Of a stretch of 64,000 nt of DNA, positions 11,000-22,597 are shown piece after piece (position 1 is the stretch's first letter; the number at the start of each line of letters is the position of its first letter). Origin of the DNA: Scolanthus callimorphus. Its lineage: Eukaryota; Cnidaria; Anthozoa; Actiniaria; Edwardsiidae. Below the pieces are notes generated by a model. The model did no database searches and had not been told where the DNA came from. It was given only the letters and a program-made list of their open reading frames with translations. The stretch is taken from the NCBI GenBank assembly GCA_033964015.1, contig JAWWUD010000095.1, positions 248,001-312,000 on the forward strand. The letters run 5' to 3'. A program made the position numbers and the translations under genes.

Positions 11000-11361
11000 G
11001 TAGGAATACTGAAAAAAACATTATTAAATTTTTCCATTCCGTGGTAGTTTGTTTTATTTTTTTCTTCCCGACAGTAAGCAAGGTCAAGATACCTTTGCTG
11101 TTTTACGTCTGTGGAGAATGCGAAGACTTCCAATTCTACGCGCATTGGAAATTCAACTATTAACATGAATGGGTCCCAAAATTCCCTGTGGTTGATGCCT
11201 TGTTCGCAAATAATGCCTTGCTAGTCTAGACTTAAGAAACTATTTCTTGGGCAACGGAAATACAGAGCTGTGGAAACTCGACACTGCAACTTTAAGAAAC
11301 TCTAGTATAAAATTACTAGTACTCATGATCGGCTTACTTACGACTCTTTATTCTGTTGCAG

Positions 11362-12006
11362 GACGTATTACATCAACTCCTTCTCCTACTCCTACTCCGA
11401 CTCCAACTCCAACTGAGATTCCGACTCTTGCGCCAACCAACTTCGAAGGCGACGTTCTGTTCCTCGTTGACTCCTCTTATCCAATTGGCCAACGTGACTA
11501 CAACAAGGAAAAAGATTTCATCAAGTCCCTGGCTTATGCCTTAAACGTTTCCCCGGAGCGATCTCGCGGAGCTGTCATCACTTATGGTTATGCACCACTA
11601 GAAGTAGTCAGATACAACGGATACAGAAACACCGCCACTTTTAAACAGTTAGTAGAACGCGCCCCCTCCATGGGCGGTCCCCGAAGACTTGATCGAGCAT
11701 TAGAATTGGCATCGAACATCGCAGAGAATGCTCGAAAAGATAAACCAGCAACCGTGGTATTGTTGACCGCTGGGCGACAAGCGAGGGTACCTGGTGCGAA
11801 ACCGCTTGGATCTGCTGCAGACCCATTGAAACAGCTCGGTGTCAACATCTTTGTCGTTGGTATTGGACAAGCGCCTGATAGGAGGGAATTACGCCCTATC
11901 GTTAATAGGAGAGACGAAGACGTACTCAGTGTTGCGTCCTTTGATCATCTCCAGCAACGCGCTAACTACGTGGCTCAGCATGTTGCTCGATGGTCCAAAT
12001 TACGAA
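11362..12006 (+). CDS. vWA domain A10 exon with Pro/Thr-rich linker
   Basis: Longest single-domain exon (215 residues). After acceptor TATTCTGTTGCAG (ends 11,361) comes a Ser/Thr/Pro linker with repeated TPTPTPTP dipeptides, a likely O-glycosylated spacer, then a vWA domain with DSSYP MIDAS loop, GGPRRLDRAL and LTAGRQ. Donor GTACGC (12,007), phase 1. Closest relative is A11 in the next exon, with matching intron flanks, so the pair arose by a recent tandem exon duplication with a unit near 1.2 kb. Confidence 0.87.
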
Positions 12007-12564
12007 GTACGCTAGATCTTCGGGTCGTGAAATTACTTTCCGTTGTTTTTGAAAACTCGTGGATTCTAGCCCGTGTAGCGATTCTCTAGATCGCAGCAAT
12101 CTCTGTGTTTATCCCTGAGATCACTTAAGTGGGCACAAGTGATCACGAACTTACTTCGTATTAGCAACCGTTTTTAATAGCCGATTATTACACATTATTA
12201 TACGCCCATATAATGTTTGAAAAGCGCAAGTTCCCTTTCGCTATTTGTGATGGCATGAATATACAGAGACTCAACAAATAGGTTCGAATTATTTAATTTT
12301 GTGCCATTTTATTATCAAATTGCAAAGAATACGAGAAAGAAACCAATTCATATTATAACATGAATGGGATTCTGCATGAGATTTATGCCATGTTAGCAAA
12401 TACTGACTTGTTGATGTAAGAAACGATCTCTGGTTGGGACATCAAGAAAGGGGACGTCCACCGAGGGAGCAAGCGAGTGCAACTCGAGTGCAACTCTAAG
12501 AAACTCAAGTAAATTATTCGTGATCATGATCCCTATTCACGACTCTCTGTTGTTTTTGTTGCAG

Positions 12565-13194
12565 AACGTATTACCCCTATTCCTTCCCCTACTCCAACCT
12601 CAACTGAGATTCCAACTCCTGCGCCAACCAACTTCGAAGGAGACGTTCTCTTCCTCGTCGACTCCTCTTACCCAATTAGCCAAAGTGACTACAGCAAAGA
12701 AAAAGATTTCATCAAGTATCTGACTGATGCCCTAAACATTTCCCCGGGAAGATCTCGCGGGGCTGTCATCACTTATGGTTATGCACCACTAGAGGTAGTC
12801 AGATACAACGGATATAGAAACACCGCCACGTTTAAACAGCTAGTGGAACGCGCACCCTCCATGGGCGGACCTCGAAGACTTGATCGTGCATTAGAATTGG
12901 CATCGAACATCGTAAAGTATGTACGGAAAGATAAGCCAGCTAGTGTCGTACTGTTGACCGCTGGGCGACAAGCGAGGGCACCTGACGCGAAACCACTTGG
13001 ATCTGTTGCAGACCCATTGAAACAGCTCGGTGTTAACATCTTTGTCGTTGCTACTGGGCGAGAGCCTGATAGGAGGGAAATAAGTCAAGTTGTTAATAGG
13101 GATGGAGACATATTCAGTGTGGCGTCCTTCAATGATCTACAATCACGCGCTAACCGCGTGGCGCAGCATGTTGCACGAAGATCCAAATTACCAG
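12565..13194 (+). CDS. vWA domain A11 exon, recent duplicate of A10
   Basis: 210 residues, acceptor TTTTTGTTGCAG (ends 12,564), donor GTACGC (13,195), phase 1. The linker is the same as in A10 but with the TP repeat contracted. The DSSYP loop, the TYGYAPLEVVRYNGYRNTA segment and the LTAGRQAR loop are shared nearly word for word with A10. The frame is open through the whole exon. The following intron (13,195-13,927) holds a tRNA-like repeat. Confidence 0.86.
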
Positions 13195-13778
13195 GTACGC
13201 TATATGTTATTAAGATGGTATTATATGGTATTCAAATTATTTTTAGTTTTTTTAAAACTTGGCCGGGATTTTTTCCCATGTAGCGATCCAAGGTATGGTG
13301 ACAGGTTCAAGTGGTCTTTTGCCAAAAATAGTTGCCGTAATAGTTTTATAAACTATTAATCAATTATTAGTAATAATTATTTACCAAAAATTGATCTTCT
13401 TGATTGGGCAAGCCCTAGTCCGTCAGAATAGGCCATGTTCGAATTACGCTCCAATGCCTACAAACAATAACCTCAAGTCGAGGCTCTCTTCTAAAATTAC
13501 TGTAAATGTACTGAAACTAGGAGAGAGCCTCGATTTGAAGATTTTGTCTCGTGAGCATTGGATAATTCAATGCTATTCAATAGAGCCACCCAGTTGTGTT
13601 TCATCTTGAATGAACCTGAAGTGGACTCCAAAAGTGTGCCAGCGTTTTTCAAAAGTTTTTCTATGACGATTTTTGCTTCAGTCTGAGTGTTTTCTAAATT
13701 TAAGAGGCGATAAAAACCTGGAATTCTTCACTGGCACTCTTTTGGAGTCCACCGTAGGGTCATTCCTTAAGTCCTTAG

Positions 13779-13855
13779 CAGCCCAAACCGGGAATCGAAC
13801 CCAGAGCACATAGGTGAGGGATGAACGGTTAGACCCTTTGGCCAACTCTGCTTGC
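13779..13855 (-). repeat. tRNA-like SINE or tRNA pseudogene
   Basis: Minus-strand sequence of about 74 nt with an intact T-arm (stem CTGGG / CCCGG around TTCGATT), a B-box GGTTCGATTCC, an A-box-like TTGGCCAAAGGGTCTAACC, and 4 bp of acceptor pairing (GCAG with CTGC). The anticodon arm does not fold convincingly and the acceptor is mismatched, so it is more likely a SINE head or pseudogene than a working tRNA. Confidence 0.5.
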
Positions 13856-13927
13856 TTGGCTATTTTAAAGAGACTCTTGGTGATAATGGAAACGCGTACT
13901 AATGGTCGTTTAAACTTTCTTCCACAG

Positions 13928-14497
13928 ATATTGTAGTATCGCCAGACTTCAAGGCGGATGTAGTTTTCCTAGTTGATTCTTCATCATTTGTAACACGCCA
14001 AGGATTCAATGCCGAAAAAGCCTTTGTGAAATCATTTGCGAGAATCTTCAATCTCTCTCCAACAAAGTCTCGTGTAGCTCTGGTCTCATATGGAAGTTCT
14101 CCGGAGAGGGTCTTCAACTTTAATGATTACAGGACTGCTCGAGATTTTGAGCAACTAATGGACCGAGCCCGATACCTTGGGTCTCCCAGTAGACGGGCGG
14201 ACAAGGCTGTAGAGGAAGCAGCGAGAATTCTGCGATCTAGTAGAGCTGATGTACCGCGACTAGTAGTGTTACTGTCAGGAGGGCAGGATTCTGCTGGCGC
14301 TAGACCCCTGACGGAAGCCATTAAACCTCTCAAAGATCTTGGTGCCAAACTCTTTGTCATCAGAGTCAGAAACTGGTCTGATAGAAATGCCCTGATCAAT
14401 GCCGTGGACAGGGAAAGAGATGCTGTCTTCTTACCATCATATAGGGATCTTGACTTCCAAGTCAGGCCTTTTGCTCGTCATGTGGCGGCTAGAGCTG
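13928..14497 (+). CDS. vWA domain A12 exon
   Basis: 190 residues, acceptor TTTCTTCCACAG (ends 13,927), donor GTAAAT (14,498), phase 1. MIDAS loop DSSSF, loop 2 GSPSRRADKAV with an extra residue, loop 3 LSGGQD (Asp lost). The strand after helix 5 reads KLFVIRVRN instead of the usual VVAIG, a local divergence. Confidence 0.86.
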
Positions 14498-14688
14498 GTA
14501 AATTAATAAGCATATTTCGAAAGGTTCTGAAGGTTTTATCATCAATGGATGCTAGTCTCTCTATGCTTTTCTCTTAAGATTACCCCTAAGTTGTAAACCC
14601 TCTCCTCCCACAGTCAAATGCATTTCAAATGCTAATACGAGCTTCAATATGTACTTGAATATCATGATACTCTTACTTTGTTTTCTAG

Positions 14689-15255
14689 ATGATCCAACAC
14701 CTTTAGACACCGTCGTGGATGTTATGTTTCTTCTGGATGCTTCTGGTCGTGTTCAAAGACAAACGTTTGACAAGGAAAAGGCAATAATCAAACTCATGGC
14801 CGCTTTTCTAAATGTCGCTCCACGGAAGTCCCGTGCAGGGTTTATGACATACGGAGATTCTACTTTGCCTCATGTTTCGTTGAGGCGTGAAACAACCTTG
14901 GATGATTTCTCAAGGATTTTAGATGCTTCGAGTATTGTCGGAGGCCAGCGACGCATGGACTTAGCACTAAAATCTGCCCGTCAAGCCTTTGATAATCCCA
15001 GGGAAAATGTAACCCAAGTAATTGTTTTACTCACTACCGGTAGACCTGGAAGTGGATCAGGAGACTTGCAACAACCAAGTCAATACCTTAAAAGGAAAGG
15101 TGTCAAGATCTTTGTTGTTGCTACGGATAGTGAACCGAAGGATGAGATACTTCGAACTGCGGTCGAAAAGCCAGAAGATATATTCAGATTACTACAGGAT
15201 GACAAGTTGAAAAGGGACATCAGAGAAGTCAGCAAGAAGATAGTGAAGCGATTAG
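14689..15255 (+). CDS. vWA domain A13 exon
   Basis: 189 residues, acceptor TTTGTTTTCTAG (ends 14,688), donor GTAAGG (15,256), phase 1. MIDAS loop DASGR, loop 2 GGQRRMDLAL, loop 3 LTTGRP. The next intron (15,256-15,746) contains low-complexity sequence with repeated TATCCACCAC motifs (15,426 and 15,653) that looks like a diverged repeat; no gene. Confidence 0.86.
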
Positions 15256-15746
15256 GTAAGGTTTAACTTCTTAGTTGTCTTGATCGATTTTGTATTTCCT
15301 GTCAGGGATCAATTTCAGTGCATGAATCTTCTTGGCCTGGTTTCCCCTACACTGCCGCGCTAGAGAAGGCTGGTATCGCCACTCTTGCGGACCGTCGCTC
15401 AGGCTTGTGGATAACCCGCTTTAGTATCCACCACATCAGTAGATATTCAATTCCATGGCCTTGATTGGCTCCTGAACTCTGAATATCCGAGGATATTCAC
15501 TGTTTTGCGTCGCGTGCGAGCTTCGGTGTCGATAGCAGACGTTTCTAGGCAATATTGACAATATTTTTATGTTTTACTCAATTAAAACAAGTATTCCCCT
15601 CAGGGTCGATTAGCAGTGGCAGGATATTAACCTCGCTTCGCGTCTCGGTTAAATATCCACCACTATCCATCTCCCCTTCGGGAAATAGTTGTGTATTAAT
15701 ATTAACGATATTATAATTATGATTATTTTTTATTTAATCTTTTTAG

Positions 15747-16886
15747 AAACAGAAGAGCCGGTGCTCCCACACTTTAATGCAGATGTCGTTTTCCTAATGG
15801 ATGCGTCCTTAAATAAAGATGACTACTTATCAGAGAAGTACTTTGTCATGGCCTTGGCGAGGCGTCTTGGCAGCTCCCCAAGCAACGTACGGCCATCACT
15901 AGTTATATATGGAAACAGAGCTAAGCTGGTGTCTAGATTGTCAGGCTTCCGATGGCTAGCAGACTTCGACCGCGCAGTTTATGACTCTCCGCGTCTCGTA
16001 GGACCTCGGAGAATGGATCTTGCGCTAGAAGCAGGGAGCCGTGCGCTCCAAGAAGCACGTCATAATGTTAAAATGATAGCTGTTCTTCTTACTGCTGGCA
16101 CGCAGGACCCATCAGTCCCTTCCCTTCGGCAAGGAATACAGGCTCTTCAGCAGATGGGAGCCAAAACATTTGTTATAACCTTAGGACAAAGAGCGAATAT
16201 CCGTGAAGTCAGACCTGTGGTGGAAAGTGCGGATGACATCGTGCTGATTCCATCCTTTAATAACATCCAGGCCCAGGCTGACCCTACAGCTAAACGGATA
16301 ATTTCTCGTTCTCATAAAGATATTGTTCCGCCGCTTGACATAGATGCCGATGTGGTTCTGCTTATTGACTCATCAGCTGACGTGACTCAAGAAAATTTCA
16401 ACAGAGAAAAAGACTTCGCCAAAAAGATATCTAGAAGTTTGAATGTTTCTCCTGGAAAGTCGAGAGCAGCCGTCATCTCCTATGGCGGGCAGCCCAGAAT
16501 CGTCACGAATCTGGAAGGTCGCTACCGACCAGAGGATTTTGACAGGCTTGTTGACAATGCATTAGCTGTTGGCGGTTTGCGCCGCATGGATAGGGCTTTA
16601 CAAGAAGCCTCAGGTGTTCTTAAGAAAGCAAGAGCAGATAAACCTAAAATGGTGATCCTTTTGACAGCTGGAAGGGCTTCATCAGGGTCTAGGTCTCTCC
16701 ACAAGGTTGCAGCACCCTTGAATGATATGGGAGCAGCAATATTTGTCGTAGCAATCGGAAAACGGCCTGACATCAGGGACCTTAGTCTTGCTGTCGATAA
16801 ACCCGAGGACGTCATTCCGGTTCATTCGTTCGAGAGCCTTCCCTCGCAAGCACGACAAATAGCTACAAAGATCACAAAACAAACTA
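15747..16886 (+). CDS. Double vWA exon: domains A14 and A15
   Basis: One uninterrupted exon of 1,140 bp codes two whole vWA domains. A14 runs to about residue 190 (MIDAS DASLN followed by a two-residue deletion, loop 2 GPRRMDLAL, loop 3 LTAGTQ). A15 follows after the junction SRSHKDIVPPLDIDADVV (MIDAS DSSAD, GGLRRMDRAL, LTAGRA). Acceptor ATCTTTTTAG ends at 15,746; donor GTAAGT at 16,887; phase 1 both sides. Everywhere else in the array an intron separates neighbouring domains, so this exon most simply records a precise intron loss. Confidence 0.88.
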
Positions 16887-16964
16887 GTAAGTAAAATGTA
16901 CACACGATTTTCTTTCACTTGTCCTAGCCAGTGTATCAATACATCCATTCTCTTGATATTTCAG

Positions 16965-17537
16965 TGTCTCCTGAGCCTCCTACGGTGGCAAGCGATATTG
17001 TTTTCCTGGTCGATTCCTCTTCTGTTATTGGACAGAGAAACTTCTTATTGGAAAAGAACTTTCTGAAATCATTAGGTTCATCTCTAAAGGTTGCGTTTGA
17101 TGGTGTTAGGGGCGCTGTTGTGTCATTTGCTGCGCGACCTGTGGTGTCTTTGGACCTGAACGACGCAACGACTCCCAAACAGTTCGCACACTCTGTCGAC
17201 CGAGTGCCATATCAAGGTGGACCACGAAATTACACCAGAGCATTGGAGACAGCAGTGCGTCTGTTTCGCAGAGCAAAGAAACTCGCTGTCAAAACAGTTG
17301 TTCTTCTAACAGGTGGCACCATACGGCCTAATTTAAAATCAGAACAAATGAACAAGGTTGTAGAGGAGCTCCAAAGAAATGACGTTAAGGTATATGTTGT
17401 GTACGTCGGATTTGCCTTTGCTGAAGACGCTCAAGCTTTCAGGCCAATCGTGGATAAGCCAGCCGATATCTTCGCGCTGCCATCATTCCAGACTTTACCA
17501 TCTGAAGGAAAAAATGTTGGAGGCAAAGTAAAATTGG
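16965..17537 (+). CDS. vWA domain A16 exon
   Basis: 191 residues, separated from A15 by a 78-bp intron, the shortest of the gene. Acceptor TTGATATTTCAG ends at 16,964; donor GTGAGT at 17,538; phase 1. MIDAS loop DSSSV; loop 2 GGPRNYTRAL lacks the conserved RxD; loop 3 LTGGTI. One of the more divergent members. Confidence 0.86.
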
Positions 17538-17572
17538 GTGAGTAGACTCTTTATATGAATATTGTTGCAGAA

Positions 17573-17681
17573 CATAAGGTCGTATCAGTCGCTCCAGTCG
17601 TATCAGTCGACCGTGAAACAATGGGAATTGGAATTTTTCAATTGTTTCACGGTCGACTGGGACGACTGATGCGACCTTATG
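17573..17681. mobile_element. Hairpin MITE-like element
   Basis: The left arm CATAAGGTCGTATCAGTCGC (17,573-17,592) onward to GTCGACCGTGAAACAAT pairs with the right arm ATTGTTTCACGGTCGACTGG (17,641-17,660) to CGACCTTATG (17,681). About 109 bp foldback with a short loop. The left arm has an extra internal copy of GTCGTATCAGTCG. Confidence 0.55.
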
Positions 17682-17687
17682 GAAACC

Positions 17688-17947
17688 AGCCTTTAGTCTT
17701 CAGTCCAAGTCAGAATATCGGAATTAGCCTATCCTACGTCTCAAAAATTAATCTCTTAACATGACGTATGCTATGTAGTGATGCTGTAGTAGTTAACTAT
17801 AGTGGATGCGTTCCTGAGAAAAATGGAACCGGCATTTTGTTCCTTTAAGTCTTCAGTCCTAGTTAGAATATCGGAATTAGCTTATCCTACGTCCCAAATA
17901 ATAATCTCTTAACAGGACGTATGGTATGTAGTGATGCTGTGTAGTAT
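17688..17947 (+). repeat. Direct repeat pair, about 105 bp each
   Basis: The stretch 17,693-17,793 (TTTAGTCTTCAGTCCAAGTC to GTAGTGATGCTGTAG) recurs at about 17,845-17,947 with scattered mismatches. The spacing is about 152 bp. Non-coding, in the A16-A17 intron. Confidence 0.6.
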
Positions 17948-18004
17948 TTCTGTCATCCTTCACACCTATCATCTCATTGGCGGGTATTTCTGTTTCGGTT
18001 TTAG

Positions 18005-18571
18005 ATATGTATCACCCAATGAACGTATCAGCGGAGGTGGTGTTTGTGGTAGATTCTTCCTCTACGGTCAGCCGCGACGATTACAAGAAAGAAAAAGACT
18101 TCGTTAAATCATTTGCGCGTATTTTTAACGTACGTCCGGGAAAATCCCGAGCAGGATTTATCACATACGGCCGAAATCCAAGAATCGAAGCCAAGTTCGG
18201 CGATTCTCGGACAACGTCCGAGTTCCAGAGAATCGTGCAGGATGGCCTGTACATGGGTGGCGAGGGACGAATGGACCGAGCCCTTCAAACCGCAGCTTCA
18301 TTGCTATCTCGCGCGCGAAGTGGGAGCCCTAAAGTTGTGTTGCTCTTCACAGCTGGTCGCAATTCGCAGGGTGCTGTACCTGATAAGGTAGTGCAGGAGG
18401 TACAAGAGCGGGGAGGAAAGGTGTTTGTGGTGTCAATCGGTAGAGACCCTGCGCAACAGAAAGATCTCGTGGATCTGGTAGAAAGACCAGACCATGTTAT
18501 GAAGATGGGTGGGTTCAATTCCCTTCAACCCCATGTTGTGCCGATGGCTAGATTCATAGCTACTCAATTGG
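18005..18571 (+). CDS. vWA domain A17 exon
   Basis: 189 residues, acceptor TCTGTTTCGGTTTTAG (ends 18,004), donor GTGAGC (18,572), phase 1. MIDAS loop DSSST, loop 2 GGEGRMDRAL, loop 3 FTAGRN. The NVRPGKSRAGFITYG segment is a good example of the array consensus. Confidence 0.87.
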
Positions 18572-18842
18572 GTGAGCATCGCGAATTACTTTGTGATCAA
18601 AATCTAAATAAGCGTATTTTTGTATGTCGAGTCTGGGACTTTTATGCCGTTGCAATCTCTATACTAGACGTTCTGTGGCTTTCCTTTCCACCCGACTTAG
18701 TTTCCTTTTCGGAAATATATCGGTTCCAAAAATATGCAGTTTTTCAAATAATAATATAGTTTTTCATTCGAATGCATGTGATGATGGAAAACTAGCTAAT
18801 ATTTTAGTCCTTTATTTAACTCGTCTCACTCTTGTCCCGTAG

Positions 18843-19403
18843 CTACTCCCAAGATGGGCGAGACCGATGTGATCTTCCTTGCTGACTCCTCTTCCGATGT
18901 GGACAGGAGAGTGTTCCAACACCAACAATCATTCGCTAAACACTTCGCCAGCTTGTTTGGCCTGTCACCTAAGAGCACGCGCGCTGCGTTTATTTCATAC
19001 GGTAACATGCAGCTTCTTGTGGGTGGTTTCCACAACAGCCAGGTTAACTTTGACATCGCGGTAAGCGAAACTGGATATGTTGGTGGTACACGAAAGCTGA
19101 ACTCAGCTTTGGATGCTGCTTTGCGTCTTTTCAAAGAAACGCCCCCAACATCTGGCAAGGTGCTGATCCTCATTACAGCCGGGACGATTCGTGAAAGCGC
19201 AGCAACCCTGGCGGCGTATGGTCAGAGACTTCGTGACACTGGAGTCAGCTCTTTTGTTGTTAGCGTCGGACCTAGACCCAGTACTAATACGCTAAAGTCA
19301 TTAATAGTCAAGCCAGAGGATCTTTTCCCTGTCCCATCATCCAAACGACTGCTACCAAATCAGCCAGATGGCTTCCCATATTATATTATTCTGCAGCAAA
19401 TAG
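18843..19403 (+). CDS. vWA domain A18 exon
   Basis: 187 residues, acceptor CTTGTCCCGTAG (ends 18,842), donor GTAGGC (19,404), phase 1. MIDAS loop DSSSD, loop 2 GGTRKLNSAL with Asn for Asp, loop 3 ITAGTI. The intron after it (19,404-19,788) carries, at 19,599-19,635, one end of the inverted-repeat element seen complete at 50,818-51,045. Confidence 0.85.
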
Positions 19404-19788
19404 GTAGGCAAATAAGCATCCCGTATGTCAGTCCGCTTGACAATCATCCTGCAATCTGTCACTATTGTTTTGCCACCCAATTCTCATGACTTGATGATTG
19501 GAAGGTTACTGTTGTTAATTTTCTACATTCTTGCATGCATTCGATCTTGTGTGAAATATTGTACAATTGAATTCTCGCAAATGAATTAGCACATAATCGA
19601 GTGGCAACAACATTTAAACACCATTAGCCGATTAAGTCTATTAAATGTATGCTATGGCATAGCGCCCGGAAAAATTTTTTGTTTGCGAAGATATCACTTT
19701 ACGATACAAGTAAATCTCCATATCTGTTAGACCACTCATAACGGGCTACTTGTAATTCAATATGGCGCATGTTTTTTTAATTTCCCAG

Positions 19789-19973
19789 AGCCAGCCAAAC
19801 CCCTAGACGCGACATTTGATATCGTATTTATGGTGGATGCCTCTTCTGATGTAACAAGACCACAGTTCTTGCTGGAGAAGGACTTTGTGACCTCCATATC
19901 CAAACGTCTTGACTTCGCCAAGTCCAGGGCAGCGTTTATTGTGTATGGATCAACAGCAATGACAGCCGCAAAG
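19789..19973 (+). CDS. vWA domain A19, first part
   Basis: Acceptor TTTTTTTAATTTCCCAG ends at 19,788. Codes the first strand, DASSD MIDAS loop, first helix and SRAAFIVYGS strand, then stops in phase 0 after AAK at donor GTGAGT (19,974). This internal break, just after the second strand, is found in no other domain of the window. Confidence 0.83.
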
Positions 19974-20317
19974 GTGAGTTTACACTATGCAGTAAACTTC
20001 ACCTCTTTTTCTTTTTCTAAACGATTCAGCTAGACAATGCCCGATATTTCTTTCTGCGGTCATCTGCAGAAACAAAGAACATGGAGATGACTATAGAATA
20101 GCTAGTGTTGTCTTATAACTATGTGGTCTATGTCGACGGGGACGTAAACATGGACAATAATAACCAAGATTGAGATTTATGTCGAGATTTACGCCGCGAA
20201 GGACTGACGCTCGAAACGCCAGCAAACACTAGACTGTGGTGAACCAATCGCAAAGTCATTACACCAGTTCTGTGGACAAAACCTATAGGAGTAATTACAA
20301 ACTCATTGCAAATAACT

Positions 20318-20346
20318 GACGACTGTCATCTGAAATCCGCTCTATT
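20318..20346. repeat. One end of a MITE family (GAGCGGATTTCAGATGAC)
   Basis: GACTGTCATCTGAAATCCGC then TCTATT is the same terminal sequence as the ends of the elements at 22,598-22,677 and 59,093-59,374. The opposite end was not located. It lies in the intron splitting A19. Confidence 0.4.
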
Positions 20347-20514
20347 TTCCAAGGGAATTACTGCTATTATTTGCCATGCGTTTATTTGATGGACATGATG
20401 TCACAAGACGCCATTACTGCTCCGCACAATTTAAGATAAATGCAGCTCGTTTTAGATTTTAACCTTTTCGTCGCAACCATTATTTGTTGTCGCTACTTTT
20501 GTGAATTCTTTCAG

Positions 20515-20890
20515 CTTGACACCGCCAATTCTCCCACACAATTTGCTTCCTACGTCAACCGTGCCCCATTTGTCGGTGGTGAAAGGCGTATGGACAGGGC
20601 ATTGGATAAAGCATCCACATTGCTTACCGGCTCAAGACCAAGAGTTTCCAAGATCGCTTTCATCATCACAGCTGGTCGTCAAGACAACGGAATCGAGGCA
20701 CTCTACAATGCGGCTCAGGTGGTAAGGAGACAGGGTACCCATACCTTTGTGGTCGCCATCACTGATCGTGTAGAAGATCGAGAGCTTAAGACAATTGCTG
20801 ATAAGTCGTCCGATATCATACGCGTACCGACCTTCCAGAGACTGAAAGAACACGTGAATCCCGTACTGAAGAGGTTAATAGAGGACTATG
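20515..20890 (+). CDS. vWA domain A19, second part
   Basis: Phase-0 acceptor GAATTCTTTCAG ends at 20,514. The exon continues A19 with LDTANSPTQF, loop 2 GGERRMDRAL, loop 3 ITAGRQ and the closing strands, ending in phase 1 at donor GTAAGA (20,891). Both A19 pieces together give 187 residues. The next intron (20,891-21,398) has no gene. Confidence 0.84.
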
Positions 20891-21398
20891 GTAAGAGTAT
20901 TCTCCGGGACTAGCTTTTCTTGCGATTGCATTAAAGTGGTACTAATATGAAAACCTTACCTTACGTTTTATTCTATAATCGAGGCCTAGACCACATAAAC
21001 TACAACTACCCCAAGCCGTTTTGTCATATTTTGAAGTTAAGTTGGTCATTTTTACTGCCAAAAACGACTGCTATTACTCGCTCCCGTTCCAGATTGCGAG
21101 TTTGCCGGTGCTCCAGTATCGACAGGGCTCCCAACACTGTCAGAAAGACTGTCACAAATCTTTGGATTTACTGTATACTGTGGTTAGTAGAACCGAAAAT
21201 CACAGCAAAAGTCGTCTTTTGAAGGAAGAAAATTATCAACTAAAATTCCGTATTTTGATCTTCTAACAACTAAAACCTACTATCCTATGTCTAATAAACT
21301 ATATTGAATGACTTTTTCACAGAAAGGAATCATTTAAATGTCGTACTAGTGCCACTTTTAGAATGCTTTTACCTAAGCAGGTTTCTTTCTTTCCTCAG

Positions 21399-21971
21399 GA
21401 TCGTCTGTACCCCAGGGTCCTACTTATGACGTTATCTTCCTCATTGACACCTCCGAGGGTGTTACTCCTACAACCATCGCTGCCCAAAAGGACTTCGTCA
21501 AAGCATTCTCGCGACAGTTCAACGTTCCCCCAAGGAAAGCGCGCTTAGCCTTTGTCACATACGGAAGCTATCCTAACTTAGAAATGCGTTTTAATGGCTT
21601 CAAGTCTCAACGTGAATTTGAAGATGCAGTAAATAAAGGTACCATCGTTGGAGGCGATAGACGTCTGGATCGTGCCCTGCACATGGCTAACCGAGCGCTT
21701 AGTGAATCAAAGCCTTCTCCTTACAGAATAGCGGTTTTGTTAACCGCAGGAAGACAGAGCTCGGAAGTGGGTGACGCCCCGGTGTGGGCTGCTGCCCAAG
21801 CCCTACGAGCTACTGGCATCAAAACCTACGTTGTTGCTATTGGTAACAATATTAATGTGGGAGGAATAAGGCCCATTGTTGAGAGGGATCGAGATTTGTT
21901 TTTAGTTCCTTCAGACTCGGGATTGTCGCGAGTAACTGGTGGTGCTGTGAATGAGGTTGCGGCCAGCTCAG
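21399..21971 (+). CDS. vWA domain A20 exon
   Basis: 191 residues, acceptor TTTCTTTCCTCAG (ends 21,398), donor GTGAGT (21,972), phase 1. The MIDAS loop DTSEG has Thr at the second position and lacks the last Ser; loop 2 GGDRRLDRAL; loop 3 LTAGRQ. The internal Met at 21,584 is not a start. Confidence 0.86.
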
Positions 21972-22010
21972 GTGAGTACACATCACCCTGCTGGTTACAG
22001 GATCGTCTTA

Positions 22011-22150
22011 AAACCCATCCGTGGGAAAAGCTGAATTTCCCAAGGTACACGCATGGGAAGTGTTCGGAATTCACATGGATAGCCATGGGAAATCCGAACA
22101 CTTGACATTCTTCTACCATGGGAAATTCACCTTTTCCCATGGATGGGTTT
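22011..22150. mobile_element. Hairpin MITE-like element, 140 bp
   Basis: AAACCCATCCGTGGGAAAAG (22,011-22,030) onward is the inverted repeat of CTTTTCCCATGGATGGGTTT (22,131-22,150), with about two mismatches over 32 bp, and an inner pairing of GTGTTCGGA with TCCGAACAC. Practically the whole element folds on itself. Confidence 0.6.
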
Positions 22151-22257
22151 CTGAAGAAAAAACATCTCTGTGTGAATAACACCCCCTCGGTCTGAATAAT
22201 TATCCATGGCATCATACTCAGCTGAATTCATGAATTGATAATTGCATTGGTATTTAG

Positions 22258-22586
22258 GACCCTTGAAACCGAGCGACCTCAAAGCCGACGTGGTCTTTCT
22301 CGTGGATTCATCAGCTAAGGTCAGCCGAGGTAACTACTTGCGTCAGCAAAGATTTGTCAAGACCATGGCACGACAATTCCAAATTGGCACCTCTCGTACT
22401 CACGGCGCGGTTGTGTCTTACGGATGGAGGGCGGTGCGATCACGAGGTCTACGTGACTACGAGACGCTGAGAGATTTTGACCGAAAAGTTGATAGTGTTG
22501 GGTTCGTTGGTGGTGCAAGAAGACTAGACAACGCGCTAAATACGGCGAATTCTATGTTCAACAATGGACGGAACGACGCAATGAAG
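22258..22586 (+). CDS. vWA domain A21, first part
   Basis: Acceptor TTGGTATTTAG ends at 22,257. Codes the first two thirds: MIDAS loop DSSAK, THGAVVSYG strand, loop 2 GGARRLDNAL, and ends after NDAMK in phase 0 at a weak donor GTTTGG (22,587). The break is at the same residue position as in A1 and A26. A MITE begins 11 bp after the donor. Confidence 0.78.
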
Positions 22587-22597
22587 GTTTGGCTACT

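Noticed and set aside
13779..13855. Functional tRNA gene
   Set aside because: T-arm and boxes are present, but the acceptor stem has mismatches and no convincing anticodon arm folds.
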